Of a stretch of 64,000 nucleotides of DNA, positions 1 to 11,467 are shown piece after piece. The translations under genes were made by a program, and so were the position numbers. The notes beneath the pieces were generated by a model. That model saw only the letters and a list, made by a program, of their open reading frames with translations, was not told the DNA's origin and searched no databases. Origin of the DNA: Aspidiotus rigidus (taxonomy: Eukaryota > Arthropoda > Insecta > Hemiptera > Diaspididae); assembly GCA_035079385.1 (NCBI GenBank), contig JAVHKY010000054.1, positions 10,455,501 to 10,519,500 of the forward strand, in the 5' to 3' direction. Every line of letters begins with the position of its first letter. The stretch's first letter is position 1.

Positions 1-3000
1 CTTGCCAGATTTAGGTTTGTGTTATCAATCAAAAATAGGCACGTTGACACTCGAGTTGTGTGAAGCCGAGTGATGAATTTCTGTTTCATCGAGGGCTCAA
101 AATCCGATGAACGATTCCTTTTAAATGGTGGCTCTATCTTGAACTTTCTGCCTGGTCCACGAAAAGTTCGGTGAATAGCTTAAACTGGAAGGGTCGAGCG
201 TGCAAAATATATCTTAGGCTATACAAAAAAATTGAATTTCTTCAGGTAATGGAAAATTTCACCCATTCATGCTCTCAATTAAAGAGTTATCGAGGCAAGT
301 CGTTCGGAATGCTGAGTTATCTCTGAAACACTGCCTTAAAAGAGCAAACCCGATTCCTATGATTTGTATTCTTAATTAAGAGGGTATGAGGAGACTACTG
401 ATGTTCATGGATCACGTCGCGAGGATATAAAGAAATTTTAGCCCAAAGGCTCGTAATAAATTCACCTATGTATATTTTTAGAAACTTCTGGTCGAAAATG
501 GGGAAAAGAACGAAAAAATAATTTGAATGCAAGATTAGACGGGTCGGTATTGCACGCGACCGCTCTCGAAAAGGCGTGCGTAACTTTATTTGGCGACTGT
601 AGAGAAGCGCAATTATTCGAGACGATGAGTAGTCGAGATTAGTCATGATTTTAATTGTAAGATCAAAGTACTTCCTCTTTTCTATATGATTTAACGAGTG
701 GTATTTGTCAGCGTTAAGAGATGCTGTTTCTGCCCTTTATCGCACGAGGGGGACAGTTTTGCGATGAGTTTTCCAGGATCATGAGCGAAAGTGAAGCAAT
801 GGAAACCGACAACGGATTTGCTCGAGTTTCTGTAGATCATCGAGGCGTTTCGGTCTGCTTGACGTAGGTGGCCGGACCTTCGTCACGAATTACTTTTTAG
901 GTATCTCGTCTCTGAGTTTCGAGAGGCTTGAGCAGGATTGTATCCGAGCCGACGAAGGTCTTGTCCTAGCATTGCTGAAGGTCTTCTAAGGAAAGGTGCA
1001 CTCATACATTTTATCTTTCTGCATGGAAGCATCTGTCAGGAGTTTCTTCAACAATTTTCTTCTTCCGAGCGGTTTTACATCGAGATTTAGGTCATTTAGC
1101 GTCCGGATTTTCGAAGGATTTTTTATATGAAAAAACAGAGCCGCGAGTCTGGAGCGAACTTATAGGCCCGAGTGTGGTATGGAGATTTGAGGAAATGTTG
1201 ATTTCTGGTATACTTCAAATTGTGGATGATGATGGGGTCCGTGCTGAATCCGAATAGTTTATGTGCCTCTCCAGATCTCGATCGTTAAAGAGATCGAAGA
1301 ATGGTATGCGTTCACGTGATCGACAGAATTGGATCTACGTAACGCCGTCAAAGAATGTGGTTCTCCATACCGTCTGTGAAGACTTCGACTACGAGCGAAG
1401 AGCGAGGTCCCGTAAGCCATCTGGAATCGAAATATTATTTCACTGTTGAAACGGCGCGAGGCAGAATTCGATGAGGGATGTCCATGGTTAGATTCTTTTT
1501 TATGTGTTGGATCGTAAGATTGATGGTGATTGCGCAACTGGAACTTGGCAGGTCAGTTGGGATAAGTCGTGACGATGACCTTCAGGTTTTCGGTGAGTTT
1601 TACCGAGAATTCCAACGCTGAACCATACGGACTGGTCGTAGTGGATTGCCAATTTCGTGAAGCTTCAAGTTTGGGTTCATGCGTTCGTTGTAAGCGTCGA
1701 GATTGAAATCAGGAGCTAGAGTGGCACCTGTACTAGTGAGCAGATCTAGGATGTTTTAGTTGAAAGCTACTGCTTTGACTGAGGCTCAGTTCTGCTGGCT
1801 GAGCCCCTCTTCAATCTGCAATAATGTTTTTTATGACGATGAGGAAGGTGTAAAATAAGCCCGAGAGTCCATGGTTGTGAAGCGTGTGCAGTTTAGTCGG
1901 ATGTTACTTTCGAGGAAACTGTTAAAAAAAAACAATGTTGGTGATGAATAACTTTGAAACTCGCTTAGCAACATGGATAGAAAAAATTAGGCAATACCAT
2001 CAAATGTCCTTCAAAGATTATATTTCTTCTGGGAGGTACTTCGATACCTCATTCTGAAATCAACCGCTGCAAAGACATGACCTCAAACTTTTAGGTGTAT
2101 TCCAGAAACACGTCGTGCCTTCCTTTAATACACCCATCAAGTCAAAACTTTTTCCATCGCTCTAGTTGTACGCATTATCCTCTGTATTAAGCGATTTCTA
2201 TCGAATTAGGTATTTCGAAAGTTTATTACTAGCGCTACTTTGTACTCCCTCAATATGGTGAGTGACCCTTATCTTTTCTCTTATTACTCGAGGTTTACTT
2301 TACTTATTTTTCAGACTAGGCTTTTCTTTTTTATACAAAGAGAAAAAATATATGGATACGCGTTCAAGGAAGAATCTTCTCATTTACTCTCTACTTTCCA
2401 ATCATTTTTTCTTCCTATACAGCTTAATTCAATGCATAATAATATTAGTAAATGGTAATCAATCCGGTTGCTAAATTGTACCTCATCAGGCTCCGTAATA
2501 GATGACGACTCTCACCTCACACCCAATTTCCCAGTCAGTCGAGGCATTGTAGCGAATGTTTCTTAATTCATACAACCATATAGATCTGGTGCTGTAATGT
2601 TTTAAACAGGTTTTATCTATTTCTTATTTTTCTATTCATTTAAATCAAGATAGTGAGTTTTAATGCTCTAGCGCTTTCGTCAACCTATTAGCGAGATACT
2701 AAAGTTTTTAATGTCCTTTCTTTTTGTATATTTTGGTTAGATGGTAATATTTATTAAACATTCCACGCATGAATTTCTCACACGTAAAGAAGCGCCATTG
2801 ATCAGCGCAGCTTTTATTTCGCTTTCAGAATTTATCTCTTGATTCTTTTGAAATATTTTTTGTACATTATAATATAGGTGCACATCATGCCTACCTAAAT
2901 TTGGTTACATTTATGTACTTATAAAGTAGAGTAAATCTAGGTTTACCTATACACGTTTGATCTGTATTTCCATGTGGTAATGAACTCTACTTATGCGAGA

Positions 3001-4078
3001 ATGTTTAATTATTCATTTCACAGTATAGGCTTTGAAAGTGCCAATAAACTCAGGTACGATTGTTATCGCAATAACCCGTACATTTTTGATGGTATTGTAC
3101 TTCGTCGATAAATTTCTTACTTGATTTTGAAAGTGCAAAAAACTCAATCATCCTGGTTAAATATATTGTTTGTTTTTTAGAATCAGTTCAACTAAATTTG
3201 AATTTTTAGGTGGAAAAGATAAGTGAAATAAAAGATATACTTTTTTCCTCAAGGGCGAAAGTCAATATAATGAATCGATTCTATACCAATCTCGGACACT
3301 CAGGTCAAGGTCATTGATGACGTCATAATGTACCATGGATAAAATTATTCCAAGTCCCAATTAGATGGAAGTCTTTGATGACGTCATTAACAAGTATATT
3401 TCAAGTACCTATATTTTCAATCGATGACGAAAAAAACGTGACGGCTTTTTCAAGAGTACGAATGGTCGCTATTATAATTCACGAAATTCTTACATATGAA
3501 TTTTGTGAATCAGGTCTATTATTGTGAGTTGTGACCATTTGTATGATTTTTTGTTTTGTGTTTTAATGAACCACAAGTCACTTATCAGAATGTTTTAATG
3601 TTCCAGTCTTATCAGCATGTAAATTGCTAATAACCGTATTCTCAAACAAACAAAATAATTTTAAGTTTGCTTAAAGAACCGAAAATTAAGTTTTTTTTGG
3701 GGGACTTTCTGGGACTCTTAAGTGCACTTAAAATTATTATTGTTTGTTTACGAACGACTGCTAGGAGTGTGACAGCCTATCAACAGTCAGGATTGTTTAT
3801 TGTGAACAAATTTCGGAAGCTAAATTCACTCAAATACTTTTCTGTATTTAATATTCGTCTATTAAGTCTCAACTTTAGGAAAACTTCGACCAAAAACTTC
3901 CTTATAGTATACGTATTATCAAGTATGTGATCACAAGTTCTTGTAAGAAGGAAATACAAAAAGGTACAGCAATTTATTTGGTATTATAGGCTATAGTCTT
4001 CCTCACATTGAGCCCGAAGGCTGTAAGTGGCTGCAATATTAAAACCCTCTCATCATTCTGCCTACACACACTCAACAT
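1..4078. other. No recognisable gene
   Basis: I read both strands and found only short ORFs without family motifs, splice-bounded exons or long conserved repeats. The region is AT-rich. Two perfect TGACGTCA palindromes occur at 3318 and 3379, each next to a similar GGTCAAGGTCATTGATGACG-like context. That context resembles 30122 and suggests a small dispersed repeat. Confidence 0.5.
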
Positions 4079-4176
4079 GTAGCAAGGTCAACAGGGGAAG
4101 TGGGCAATGAACTTTCTCGACGTTTTAGGGGTCCTAGATCACAACTAGCATAAAAAAAAATTTCAGGTTTCCTTAT
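4079..4176 (+). repeat. 98-bp direct repeat, left copy
   Basis: It starts GTAGCAAGGTCAACAGGGG and ends in TTTCAGGTTTCCTTAT. It is nearly identical to 5156-5252, so the pair brackets the KRBA2-like pseudogene in direct orientation. More diverged copies lie near 7017-7115 and 10213-10290, so the unit belongs to a dispersed family and is not necessarily an LTR of the pseudogene. Confidence 0.75.
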
Positions 4177-4389
4177 ACATATGTTACCGTCAAATCGTAT
4201 AATCCGTCATTCAACAAAATAACTAGTCAATTTAAAAACTGTCAAATGAGCTTTCTTAGTATGCATCATTTTATCAAATGACTGACATTTAATAAAATGC
4301 AATAACACGCTTAGGCAAATTGTAAACTTTTGACCGAGTACATGTCTAAACATAGTTTGCCGGCAGACCTACATCCGTCATACTCTCGA

Positions 4390-5094
4390 ACAGGAAGAAG
4401 AGCTAAAAGAAGCCCAACAGGGCATGTATCTGATGAGCGACTGTAGCAATGAGGACAAAGATAGCGACAAAGACAACAATGATGACAACCCCACTCCCGC
4501 TGCACAAGTGCTCAGCGCTCTGCAGGAAACAATTGAGCCCTTCTTTTCAAGAAGGGCGTAACTCGCATGAACGTCCCAGAAGAGATACTCCCTTTTTGAA
4601 AAGAAGGATTCAATTGAGGCTGAACGAGCTGCAGCAAGAGAGGTACTCATTCCGCAAGTGAAGAAAATGAAACGAGATTTGGATGCAAAATTCCCGCCAC
4701 CGGCAATAGGTGCAACAGTCAGAGTACTTGTGTCGGTTGTTGACAGGGCAAAATTAGACTCTTGTTTGAAGCCTTCTTGCGTCCTACAATCGACCGAGGA
4801 TGGACTCTACAAGTTGAGGATAAGAAATGGACAATTAGAGCAGCTTTACGCAAGGCAATGTCTTAATTCTATGTTTGCCAAGAGAAGTTCATTAACAATG
4901 CAGATGTACAAGAGAACACCACCTCCTTGCGTTGAGCCGCTACACAGCAGTCCGTTGCAGCTGGAGGTCACGGGCAAGGATTTGTGCGCTGTAATTATAG
5001 CAAGGGATGCGAAAGGAACACTTGTTCATGCCGCCGCAAATATTTACTGTGTAACAGTAAGTGCCACAAAGTCACATCCTGTTTAAACAAATAG
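4390..5094 (+). pseudogene. KRBA2-like integrase C-terminal tail, frameshifted remnant
   Basis: This is the C-terminal part of a protein resembling the KRAB-A domain-containing protein 2-like family. Those proteins are animal genes derived from integrases of Ginger-type transposons. One frame from about 4390 gives an acidic linker. A second frame (4658-4900) has the family-like segment PPAIGATVRVLVSVVDRAKLD followed by TEDGLYKLRI and LEQLYARQ. A third frame, from about 4975 to the stop at 5092, gives the Cys-rich end with CNYSKGCERN, CSCRRKYLLCNSKCHK and a final SC. At least two frameshifts and in-frame stops separate these parts, and no integrase core is visible upstream. The family call rests on motif memory, not a search. 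The acidic linker is the weakest part. Confidence 0.62.
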
Positions 5095-5155
5095 TATTTT
5101 CTTCTCTTCTCTCTTTTACCGACTTTTCTAACTAGAAAAGTGAGGTATTACACCC

Positions 5156-5246
5156 GTAGCAAGGTCAACAGGGGGAGTGGGTAATGAACTTTCTCGACGT
5201 TTTAGGGGTCCTAGATCACAACTAGCATAAAAAAAATTTCAGGTTT

Positions 5247-5252
<6 letters not shown>
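5156..5252 (+). repeat. 98-bp direct repeat, right copy
   Basis: This is the second copy of the 4079-4176 unit, with only a few substitutions. It begins 60 bases after the pseudogene stop and runs into a TA microsatellite. A palindrome ACTTTTCTARCTAGAAAAGT sits just upstream (about 5120-5141). That palindrome recurs near 6611, 8517 and 10712. Confidence 0.75.
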
Positions 5253-5286
<34 letters not shown>

Positions 5287-5303
5287 TTATATATATATAT
5301 ATA
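5253..5303. repeat. (TA)n microsatellite
   Basis: An almost pure TA run with two TTTA interruptions. Confidence 0.95.
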
Positions 5304-5939
5304 AGATTTTTTTGTCCGCGGAACTCCTCCGAAACTACCCGATGGATTTTTTTGTAACTTGGCCATATTGTAGTAGTATATCTGAAGATGTGCACCTGCA
5401 ATTTTTTTGAAAATCGGATGAGTAGTTCTCGAGAAATTTTTACTTTTGTTGAAAATTTTTCACTATTACGAGTAGCTTCTTACGAATAGCTGCGAGTAGC
5501 TGCTTACGTTAGGAGAAGCGGATTTTCCCATACGTTTACCAGTTTCGTTATCAGTACGTATATTGTGAAGAACCTTTCATCATTCGACAGGTTCATTCTT
5601 CGTTCGTTCTTTACCAAGGGTTCATTGGATTTTATTTCTGATGAAACCTTTTCGTTCAAATTTAGTACACTTGTATCTCGCTTCCCACAGCCTCTAGAGC
5701 GTTGAATTTTGTTTTGTCAAATTTTATTTGTTTTGTTAAATTTATTTTTGAACGGATAGTGGCAATGGCGAGTTGTTCATTTTTCTAGCTATTTTTCATT
5801 ATTATTAGTCATACTCGATAGTTTTTTTTTTTTTTTTTTTTATTTTATTATTATTTTACGAGCATTATAAACTGCACGAGGGTTATTTGCTCGGCGTTAC
5901 AATCTTATTTTAGAACATTACTTGAATTAGGTTAAATTA

Positions 5940-6300
5940 GGTACGTATTGGTGGAATTGAGTGGCGATCGAACGGAATTTGTTGGTGAATTATATGAAGT
6001 TGTAGAATTGAGTGGTGCGTAAATAAGTTAGGGTTGAGTCGATGGTTTCGGAGTTGTTGTTTAGTGCTGCATTGATATTGGAAGATATATTTAGGGAGGT
6101 TCGAGTGGATTGCAGGACGGGGCATGAGAAAATAAAATGATCAACTGATAAATTTTCTTGGAGACAGTGAGAGCATGATGGAGGAGCGAGATTAGTGACA
6201 AGATAAGTATGAGTAAGACGAGTGTGGCCTATTCGCAGCCGAGCTAAAATGACCTCCTCTTGCCTTGAATTTCGTTGGGATGAGGACCAAAATGTGGGTT
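5940..6300 (-). pseudogene. LINE ORF2 C-terminal zinc-finger remnant
   Basis: Read on the minus strand from 6300, one frame contains EEVILARLRIGHTRLTHTYL, then PPSCSHC about ten residues later, then DHFIFSCP. This matches the end of ORF2 in I/Jockey-group LINEs that carry RNase H. Those end in a conserved LxRLRxGHtxLth block followed by a C-x2-C-H-C finger. It lies downstream, in the same orientation, of the RNase H remnant at 6640-6918, but about 300 bp of unrelated sequence separates them. No start or complete ORF is present. Confidence 0.6.
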
Positions 6301-6639
6301 CACGTTTTATTTTTCTTAATTTGTTATTCGACTGATTTTAGTGAAAACCTTGAGTTTGAATGATTAAGTACAATTTTTTAATCTTCATCAAGTGTGCTGA
6401 TGCGAGACTACCTGGGTGATTTCACTCTTAATTAATAATTGATTTATTTGTCATTTTTTCATGTATGGGTACATAATTAATAGTGGTTCATAGTTGATTT
6501 GAGGTGTCAAAAGAGATGGAAAGATTATTTTCAATTTGGACTGGCTTTTTTGAGTGAGATTTGAGATTAGACTAACGAGTAAACCGGGCTTGGGTGCTAT
6601 ATATTTTTACCGAATTTTCTAGCTAGAAAAGTGAGGTAT

Positions 6640-6918
6640 TTTGTTAATACGTTTGGAATGGTTGAAGCGTGAGGGAAGGAATGAGGGGTTGACTATTGGG
6701 TGATTGGTTGCTTCTTTCGTTTCGACATCGATTTTTTTAGTTTTTCGGGATCTCGTTGTAGCTGGATTCCCAGATGAAGAATTTTGGGGTGGAGTGTGCA
6801 TAGAAAATGGTGATATGATAGCGTGAAGGCAATTTATGAGTGCACGAGAGGAATAGCAGCTCGAGATAGCTTTAAGAGATGCCAGAAATCGGAAGTGATA
6901 AAGAATTGAACCACTCAT
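6640..6918 (-). pseudogene. LINE ORF2 RNase H-domain remnant
   Basis: On the minus strand one frame gives FLASLKAISSCYSSRALINC, then HAIISPF. A second frame gives FFIW, and the first returns with DVETKEATNHPIVNP. These correspond to the DSLASLKA block, the IWIPSHVGIPGNE block and the VDxEAKEAT block of LINE-type RNase H. The switching frames show it is dead. Two relatives are at 9038-9290 (minus) and 10421-10545 (plus). A weaker one lies at 9419-9520. Confidence 0.5.
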
Positions 6919-8613
6919 CCTAATATACAGTATACTAGACTAATAATATGCTAAGAATAAGGTATGGGAAAAAATGATTGTAGAGCTCTTTTTTATTAGA
7001 AACAACTGTTATAGCCTCGTAGCAGTTTGGACAGGGGGAGGGGGAGTGGTTTTTCTGGAGACGTTTTGTAGGTTTTAGATGACTCTTAGCCTAAATTATA
7101 ACAAAATTCAGGTTTCCTTATTGGATTATAGGTATCTTTACTCTGTTATCTGTTGATGTGACATCGTAGTGTTAGAATTTATAAACTGAGTTTTATTGTT
7201 TATTCTACAAATGTTTGACATGATTGACAGGTCATTGGTATTTAATTTAAAGAGAGGGAGTGACTCTCTCAATGTTTTTTGCATTGTGGGAAGAAAAGTC
7301 GTGTACTACTCACGCGACTGCGTGAGTGTTTTTTTTTTTTCTTTCTCTTAATAACAGGATGTGACTTCTTTAGTTTCTAATTTGACAATGTACTAAGTTT
7401 CATTTCATAATTTTACAATTTGTCAAAAGCCCGTCTGGCATTTTATTGAGAGCCTAGTCATTTTATATACTACCTAGGCATTTCAATTAATATTATTTGT
7501 AATTTTATAATTTGTCTAAAATGCAGTTTCATTTAATAAAATGACTAGTCAATTTATTAAATGACGGTATTTCACTATTTGACGGTAACATATATAAAAG
7601 ATTTTTTTGTCCGCGGAACTCCTCCGAAACTACCCGATGGATTTTTTTGTAACTTGGCCATATTGTAGTAGTATATCTGAAGATGTGCACCTGCAATTTT
7701 TTTGAAAATCGGATGAGTAATTCTCGAGAAATGTTCAATTTGTTGAGAAATTTTGCAGTATTTCGAGTACCTTTTTGTCCGCGTAACTCCCCCGAAACTA
7801 CCCGATGGATTTTTTTGTAACTTGGCCATATTGTAGTAGTATATCTGAAGATGTGCACCTGCAATTTTTTTGAGGATTGGATCAGTAGTTCTCGAGAAAT
7901 TGTCAATTTTTTGAGAAATTTCTGAGTATTTTCAGTAGCTTTATACAAATAGCTGCGAGTAGTTGCTTACGTTACGAGAAGGGGATTTTCCTATACTTTT
8001 ACCGCTTTTGTTATCAGTACGTGTATTGTGATGAAGAACCTTTTTATTCATCATTCAACAGGATCATTCTTGTTTTATTCTTAACTACGAATGAGAGTTC
8101 ATTGAATTTTATTTTCCATGATATTTTATTCAGATTTAGTACACTTGTATCTCGCTTCCCACAGCCCCTAGAGCCTTGAATTTTGTTTTGTCAAATTTTA
8201 TTTGTTCTGTTAAATTTGTTTTTGAACGGATAGTGGTAATAGCGAGAGTTGTTCATTTTATTTTTCATTATTATTAGTCATACGCGATAGTGAAAACCTC
8301 GAATTTGAATGATTAAGTACAATTTTTTAATCTTCATCAAGTGTGCCGATGCTTAATTAATTATTGATTTATACGTTATTTTTTGATGTATACATAATTG
8401 ATAATGGTTCATAGTTGATTTGAGGTGTCTCGGGAGACCCTTTAGACTGGCTTTTTTGAGTGAGATTTGAGGTTAGACTAACGAGTGAACCAGGCTCGGG
8501 TGCTATATATTTTTACCGACTTTTCTAGATGGAAAAGTGTTTTATTTTAAAATAATTAAAATTTAAATTGACGCTTTTTAAATTATAATAAATTTTTTAT
8601 TTTTAAAGGCACT

Positions 8614-8680
8614 GACGTCAACAAAAACAAAAACACACAAATTAAACCCGACGTTTCGACGACTCTGTCGTCTTCATCAG
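8614..8680 (-). ncRNA. Hammerhead-ribozyme-like motif, left arm
   Basis: This is the mirror copy of 8926-8992 and reads on the minus strand: CTGATGA at 8680-8674, a GACGAC/GTCGTC stem, then GAAAC and a distal GACGTC. Because the arms are inverted, the two motifs face each other on opposite strands. Confidence 0.5.
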
Positions 8681-8925
8681 GGGCAATACTACAATGAGTA
8701 AAAACTATCGAAAGAAGAATAAGGGAGGCCATTGAAATTATAAAATTCAAAAAATCTATCAACTATAAAAGAGACGCGCAAGAAATATACGATAATTTTT
8801 CTCCCGTTATAACACGGATACGTAATCAGAAATAAGTTAGCCTAGTTTTTTCATGTCACCGCTTAGGTATTTACTCTGTACCATACTGTATTTTTCGATA
8901 GTTTTTACTCATTGTAGTATTGCCC

Positions 8926-8992
8926 CTGATGAAGACGACAGAGTCGTCGAAACGTCGGGTTTAATTTGTGTGTTTTTGTTTTTGTTGACGTC
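8926..8992 (+). ncRNA. Hammerhead-ribozyme-like motif, right arm
   Basis: The core CTGATGA (8926-8932) is followed by one A and a perfect 6-bp stem II, GACGAC (8934-8939) and GTCGTC (8943-8948), with loop AGA, then GAAAC (8949-8953). A candidate stem III pairs ACGTC (8952-8956) with GACGT (8987-8991), leaving C8992 in the cleavage position. Stem I pairing across the CCC before the core and AGTGCC after 8992 is poor. The core is therefore convincing but activity is unproven. PLEs are known to carry hammerheads of this general type. Confidence 0.55.
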
Positions 8993-9037
8993 AGTGCCTT
9001 TAAAAATAAAAAATTTATTATAATTGTGTTTTATTTT

Positions 9038-9290
9038 GTTAATACGTTTGGAAATGTTGGAGCGTGAGGGAAGGAATGAGGGATTGACTGGTAGTGATTG
9101 GTTGCTTGTTTGGCCTCGACATCGATTTTTTTTGTTTTTCAAATCTCCTTGTACAGCTGCATTCCCAGATGAAGAATCTTGGGATGGAGTTTGTATAGAA
9201 AATTGTGATATGATAGCGTGAATACAATCTATGAGTGCACGAGAGGAATAGCAGCTGGAGATTCCATGGATTTTTTTTGGTAACTTGGTC
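9038..9290 (-). pseudogene. LINE RNase H-domain remnant, second copy
   Basis: It is homologous to 6640-6918 and in the same orientation. On the minus strand it reads SSCYSSRALIDCIHAIIS, then SSSGNAA and a Lys-rich stretch, with frames broken as in the first copy. It begins right after the target duplication of the 477-bp foldback. That insertion therefore landed between this remnant and the palindrome that normally adjoins it (compare 6611-6640). Confidence 0.5.
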
Positions 9291-9679
9291 ATATTGTAGT
9301 ATTATTATATTTGAAGATGTGCACCTGTAATTTTTTTGAGAATCGGATAAGTAGTTCTCGAGAAATGTTCAATTTTTTGAAAAATTTCTCAGTATATTAA
9401 TACCGAGTACTTGAAGAGAGCATGAATACAATTTATGAGAGGACGAAAAGAAGAGCGGCTGGAGACATCTTCAAGGGATGCCAGGTATTGGAGGAAATTG
9501 AGAGTTGAGGCACTCAGCTTCATATTCAGTATACTAGACCAATACTAGGCTAAGAATCAGTTTTATAGGTTACGCTCAATCCTATTGAATTATTATGAAT
9601 ATTCGTAGGAGTATTAGTTTTTTAAATTTGTATTATTATTTATTAGAACAGGAAACTTGTTCTATGGGGGATTTTTCGA

Positions 9680-9835
9680 AAATTTTGCCGTGCGCTGTTC
9701 AACAAAAAACTTGGAAAAATTTCGACTCTCGGGCTATACATGATAGGAGGGGGACTTGGAATAATTTCAACTTTCGAGCTATATATGATAGAAGCGGGAC
9801 TTGAAAAAATGTCGACCTATATAAGATAGGGGGAG
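9680..9835 (+). repeat. Short array of 'CTTGGAAAAATTTCGACTCTCGAGC' minisatellite
   Basis: Three units of about 50 bp share CTTGGAA-AATTTCGA-CTCTCGAGCTATA-GATAGGAGGGGG. They follow a GCCGTGCGCTGTTCAAC leader. The same leader and units occur inverted at 23990-24200 and as a longer array at 35490-35882. Confidence 0.75.
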
Positions 9836-10420
9836 GTAATTCCTTTATTATGTTAACTGAAGATAATTTAGTACCCTTGTATCTCGCTTCCCACAGCCTC
9901 TAGAGCCTTGAATTTTGTTTTGTTGAATTTTTGTTTTGTAAATTTGTTTTTGAACGGATAGTAGCAATGGTGGATTGTTCATTTTTTTTCATTATCATTA
10001 GTCATACTCGATAGTGAAAACTTTGAGTTTGAATGATTGAGTACAATTTTTTAGTCTTCATCAAGTATGCTGCTAGACTACGTCGGTGACTTCATTCTTT
10101 ATTAATTATTGATTTATACGTCAGTTTTTCATGTGTGTGTACGTAATTGATAGTGGTTCATTGTTGATTTGAGGTATCTCAGGAGATGGAAAGATTATTT
10201 TCAATTAAACAATTGTTATAACCTCGTAGCAGTTTGGGCAGGGGGAGGGTGAGTCGTTTTTCTGGAGATGTTATTAAAACAAAATTCAGATTTCCTCATT
10301 GTATTATAGGTATTTTTACTCTGTTATCAGTTGATGTGACGTCATAGTGATAAAATTTATAAACTGAGTTTTATTGTTCATTCTACAAATATTTGGCACG
10401 ATTGACAGGTCATACTGGAT

Positions 10421-10545
10421 ATGAAGCTGAGTGCCTCAACTCTTAATTTCCTCCAATACCTGGCATCACTTGAAGATGATTCCAGCCGCTCTTCTTTTCG
10501 TCCTCTCATAAATTGTATTCATGCTCTCATCAGCTACTTGATAAT
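10421..10545 (+). pseudogene. LINE RNase H-domain fragment, inverted
   Basis: The plus strand gives LQYLASLEDDSSRSSFRPLI and then NCIHALIS, matching the remnants at 6640-6918 and 9038-9290 but on the opposite strand. It runs into an inverted copy of module 1 and interrupts module 3 at about 10412. It looks like a small inverted rearrangement and has no coding capacity of its own. Confidence 0.4.
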
Positions 10546-11467
10546 ACTAAGAAATTTTTCAAAAAATTGGAAATTTCTCGAGAACTGTTTATCCGATTCT
10601 CAAAAAAATTGTAGGTGCACATATTCAAATATAATAATACTACAATATGACCAAGTTACAAAAAAATAAATACGAGTGAACCAGACTCGAGTGCTACATA
10701 TTTTTTTACCGACTTTTCTAGCTAGAAATTGGATTATAGGTATTTTTACTCTGTTATCAGTTGATGTGACGTCATAGTGATAGAATTTATAAACTGAGTT
10801 TTATTGTTCATTCTATAAATATTTGGTATGATTGCCAGGTCATTGGTATTTAATTTAAAGAGAGGGAGTGACTCTCTCAATGATTTTTGCATTGTGAGAG
10901 GAAAAGTCGTGTACTACTCACGCGACTGCGTGAGTGTTTTTTATTTCTCTTAAATACAAAAATAAGCTTCTTGAACGAATATTTTTTTGGAGATGAGTTG
11001 CATGCTGAGATATGTTGTCCAAGTATGAAAATCTCAGATTTGTAGAAGAATTTCTAGTTGAATAAAAGAAAATACCATCACGTAACGAAATTTGAATCCT
11101 TCCAACTCCTAATGATGAACATTTTCAATGAAGAAGAATATCTGTGTTACAGCGAATTTGCGCGATTGCCAAATTCATGAGGACTTGAAATCTCTTAAAA
11201 TTAATTTTACCTCCTTTCAAGTGTTTTCAGGGTAATTCTAAGTATTATGAAGTATCTTCTGACAATATCTCAATTGTAATGTGGCCTCGGTGCGCTACGT
11301 TCTAGTCCTACTCTCAGCCTGTGTGCTGAAGCGGGAAAACTCCCTCGCGTATCCTGCTAATTTTCTTGCACCCTCAGTCCAATTTACTCAACTTAAAATC
11401 TGCATCCAATTGATTCCAATAATCCATTTTTAGCTTCTTTTTATGGCTAAACCAATACACCTTGTCG

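Larger units (their letters stand above)
8549..9025. mobile_element. 477-bp foldback insertion with hammerhead cores, 12-bp TSD
   Basis: Two near-identical inverted arms (8581-8711 and 8894-9025, about 131 bp) surround a 182-bp spacer. The left arm alone carries a 32-bp tail (8549-8580). The whole is flanked by a 12-bp direct repeat GTGTTTTATTTT at 8537-8548 and 9026-9037, so it is a discrete insertion into the LINE-derived patch. Each arm holds a hammerhead-type core. There is no coding capacity. The inverted-arm layout, one-sided tail and duplication length match the Penelope-like insertions at 13177-19157, which suggests a non-autonomous PLE relative. Confidence 0.75.
5304..10960. repeat. 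Nested patch of dispersed LINE-3'-end repeats
   Basis: Several modules recur here. Module 1, CCGCGGAACTCCTCCGAAAC to GTGCACCTGCAATTTTTTTG, is at 5315-5440, 7608-7725, 7776-7900 and 9265-9375, and inverted at 10545-10672. Module 2, TTGTATCTCGCTTCCCACAG to GAACGGATAGTGG, is at about 5675-5765, 8145-8235 and 9875-9965. Module 3, TTGGATTATAGGTATYTTTA through AGAGGGAGTGACTCTCTCAA and the hairpin ACTCACGC-GACT-GCGTGAGT, is at 7118-7332 and 10730-10935, with a truncated copy at 10295-10412. The modules accompany the RNase H and zinc-finger remnants of a LINE, so I read the patch as fragmented 3' ends of one LINE family and its derivatives. Confidence 0.6.

Noticed and set aside
1259..1537. Ser/Arg-rich ORFs on both strands
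   Set aside because: Overlapping sense and antisense frames of similar length without motifs. I tried BEL/Pao and gypsy landmarks and none fitted.
7290..7345. Helitron 3' end, suggested by the ACTCACGC-GACT-GCGTGAGT hairpin
   Set aside because: No CTRR terminus follows the hairpin at the usual distance and no matching 5' TC end was found.
7529..7948. 139-codon minus-strand ORF with an internal duplicated segment
   Set aside because: The duplication is module 1 of the non-coding repeat patch read through twice, with no known protein.
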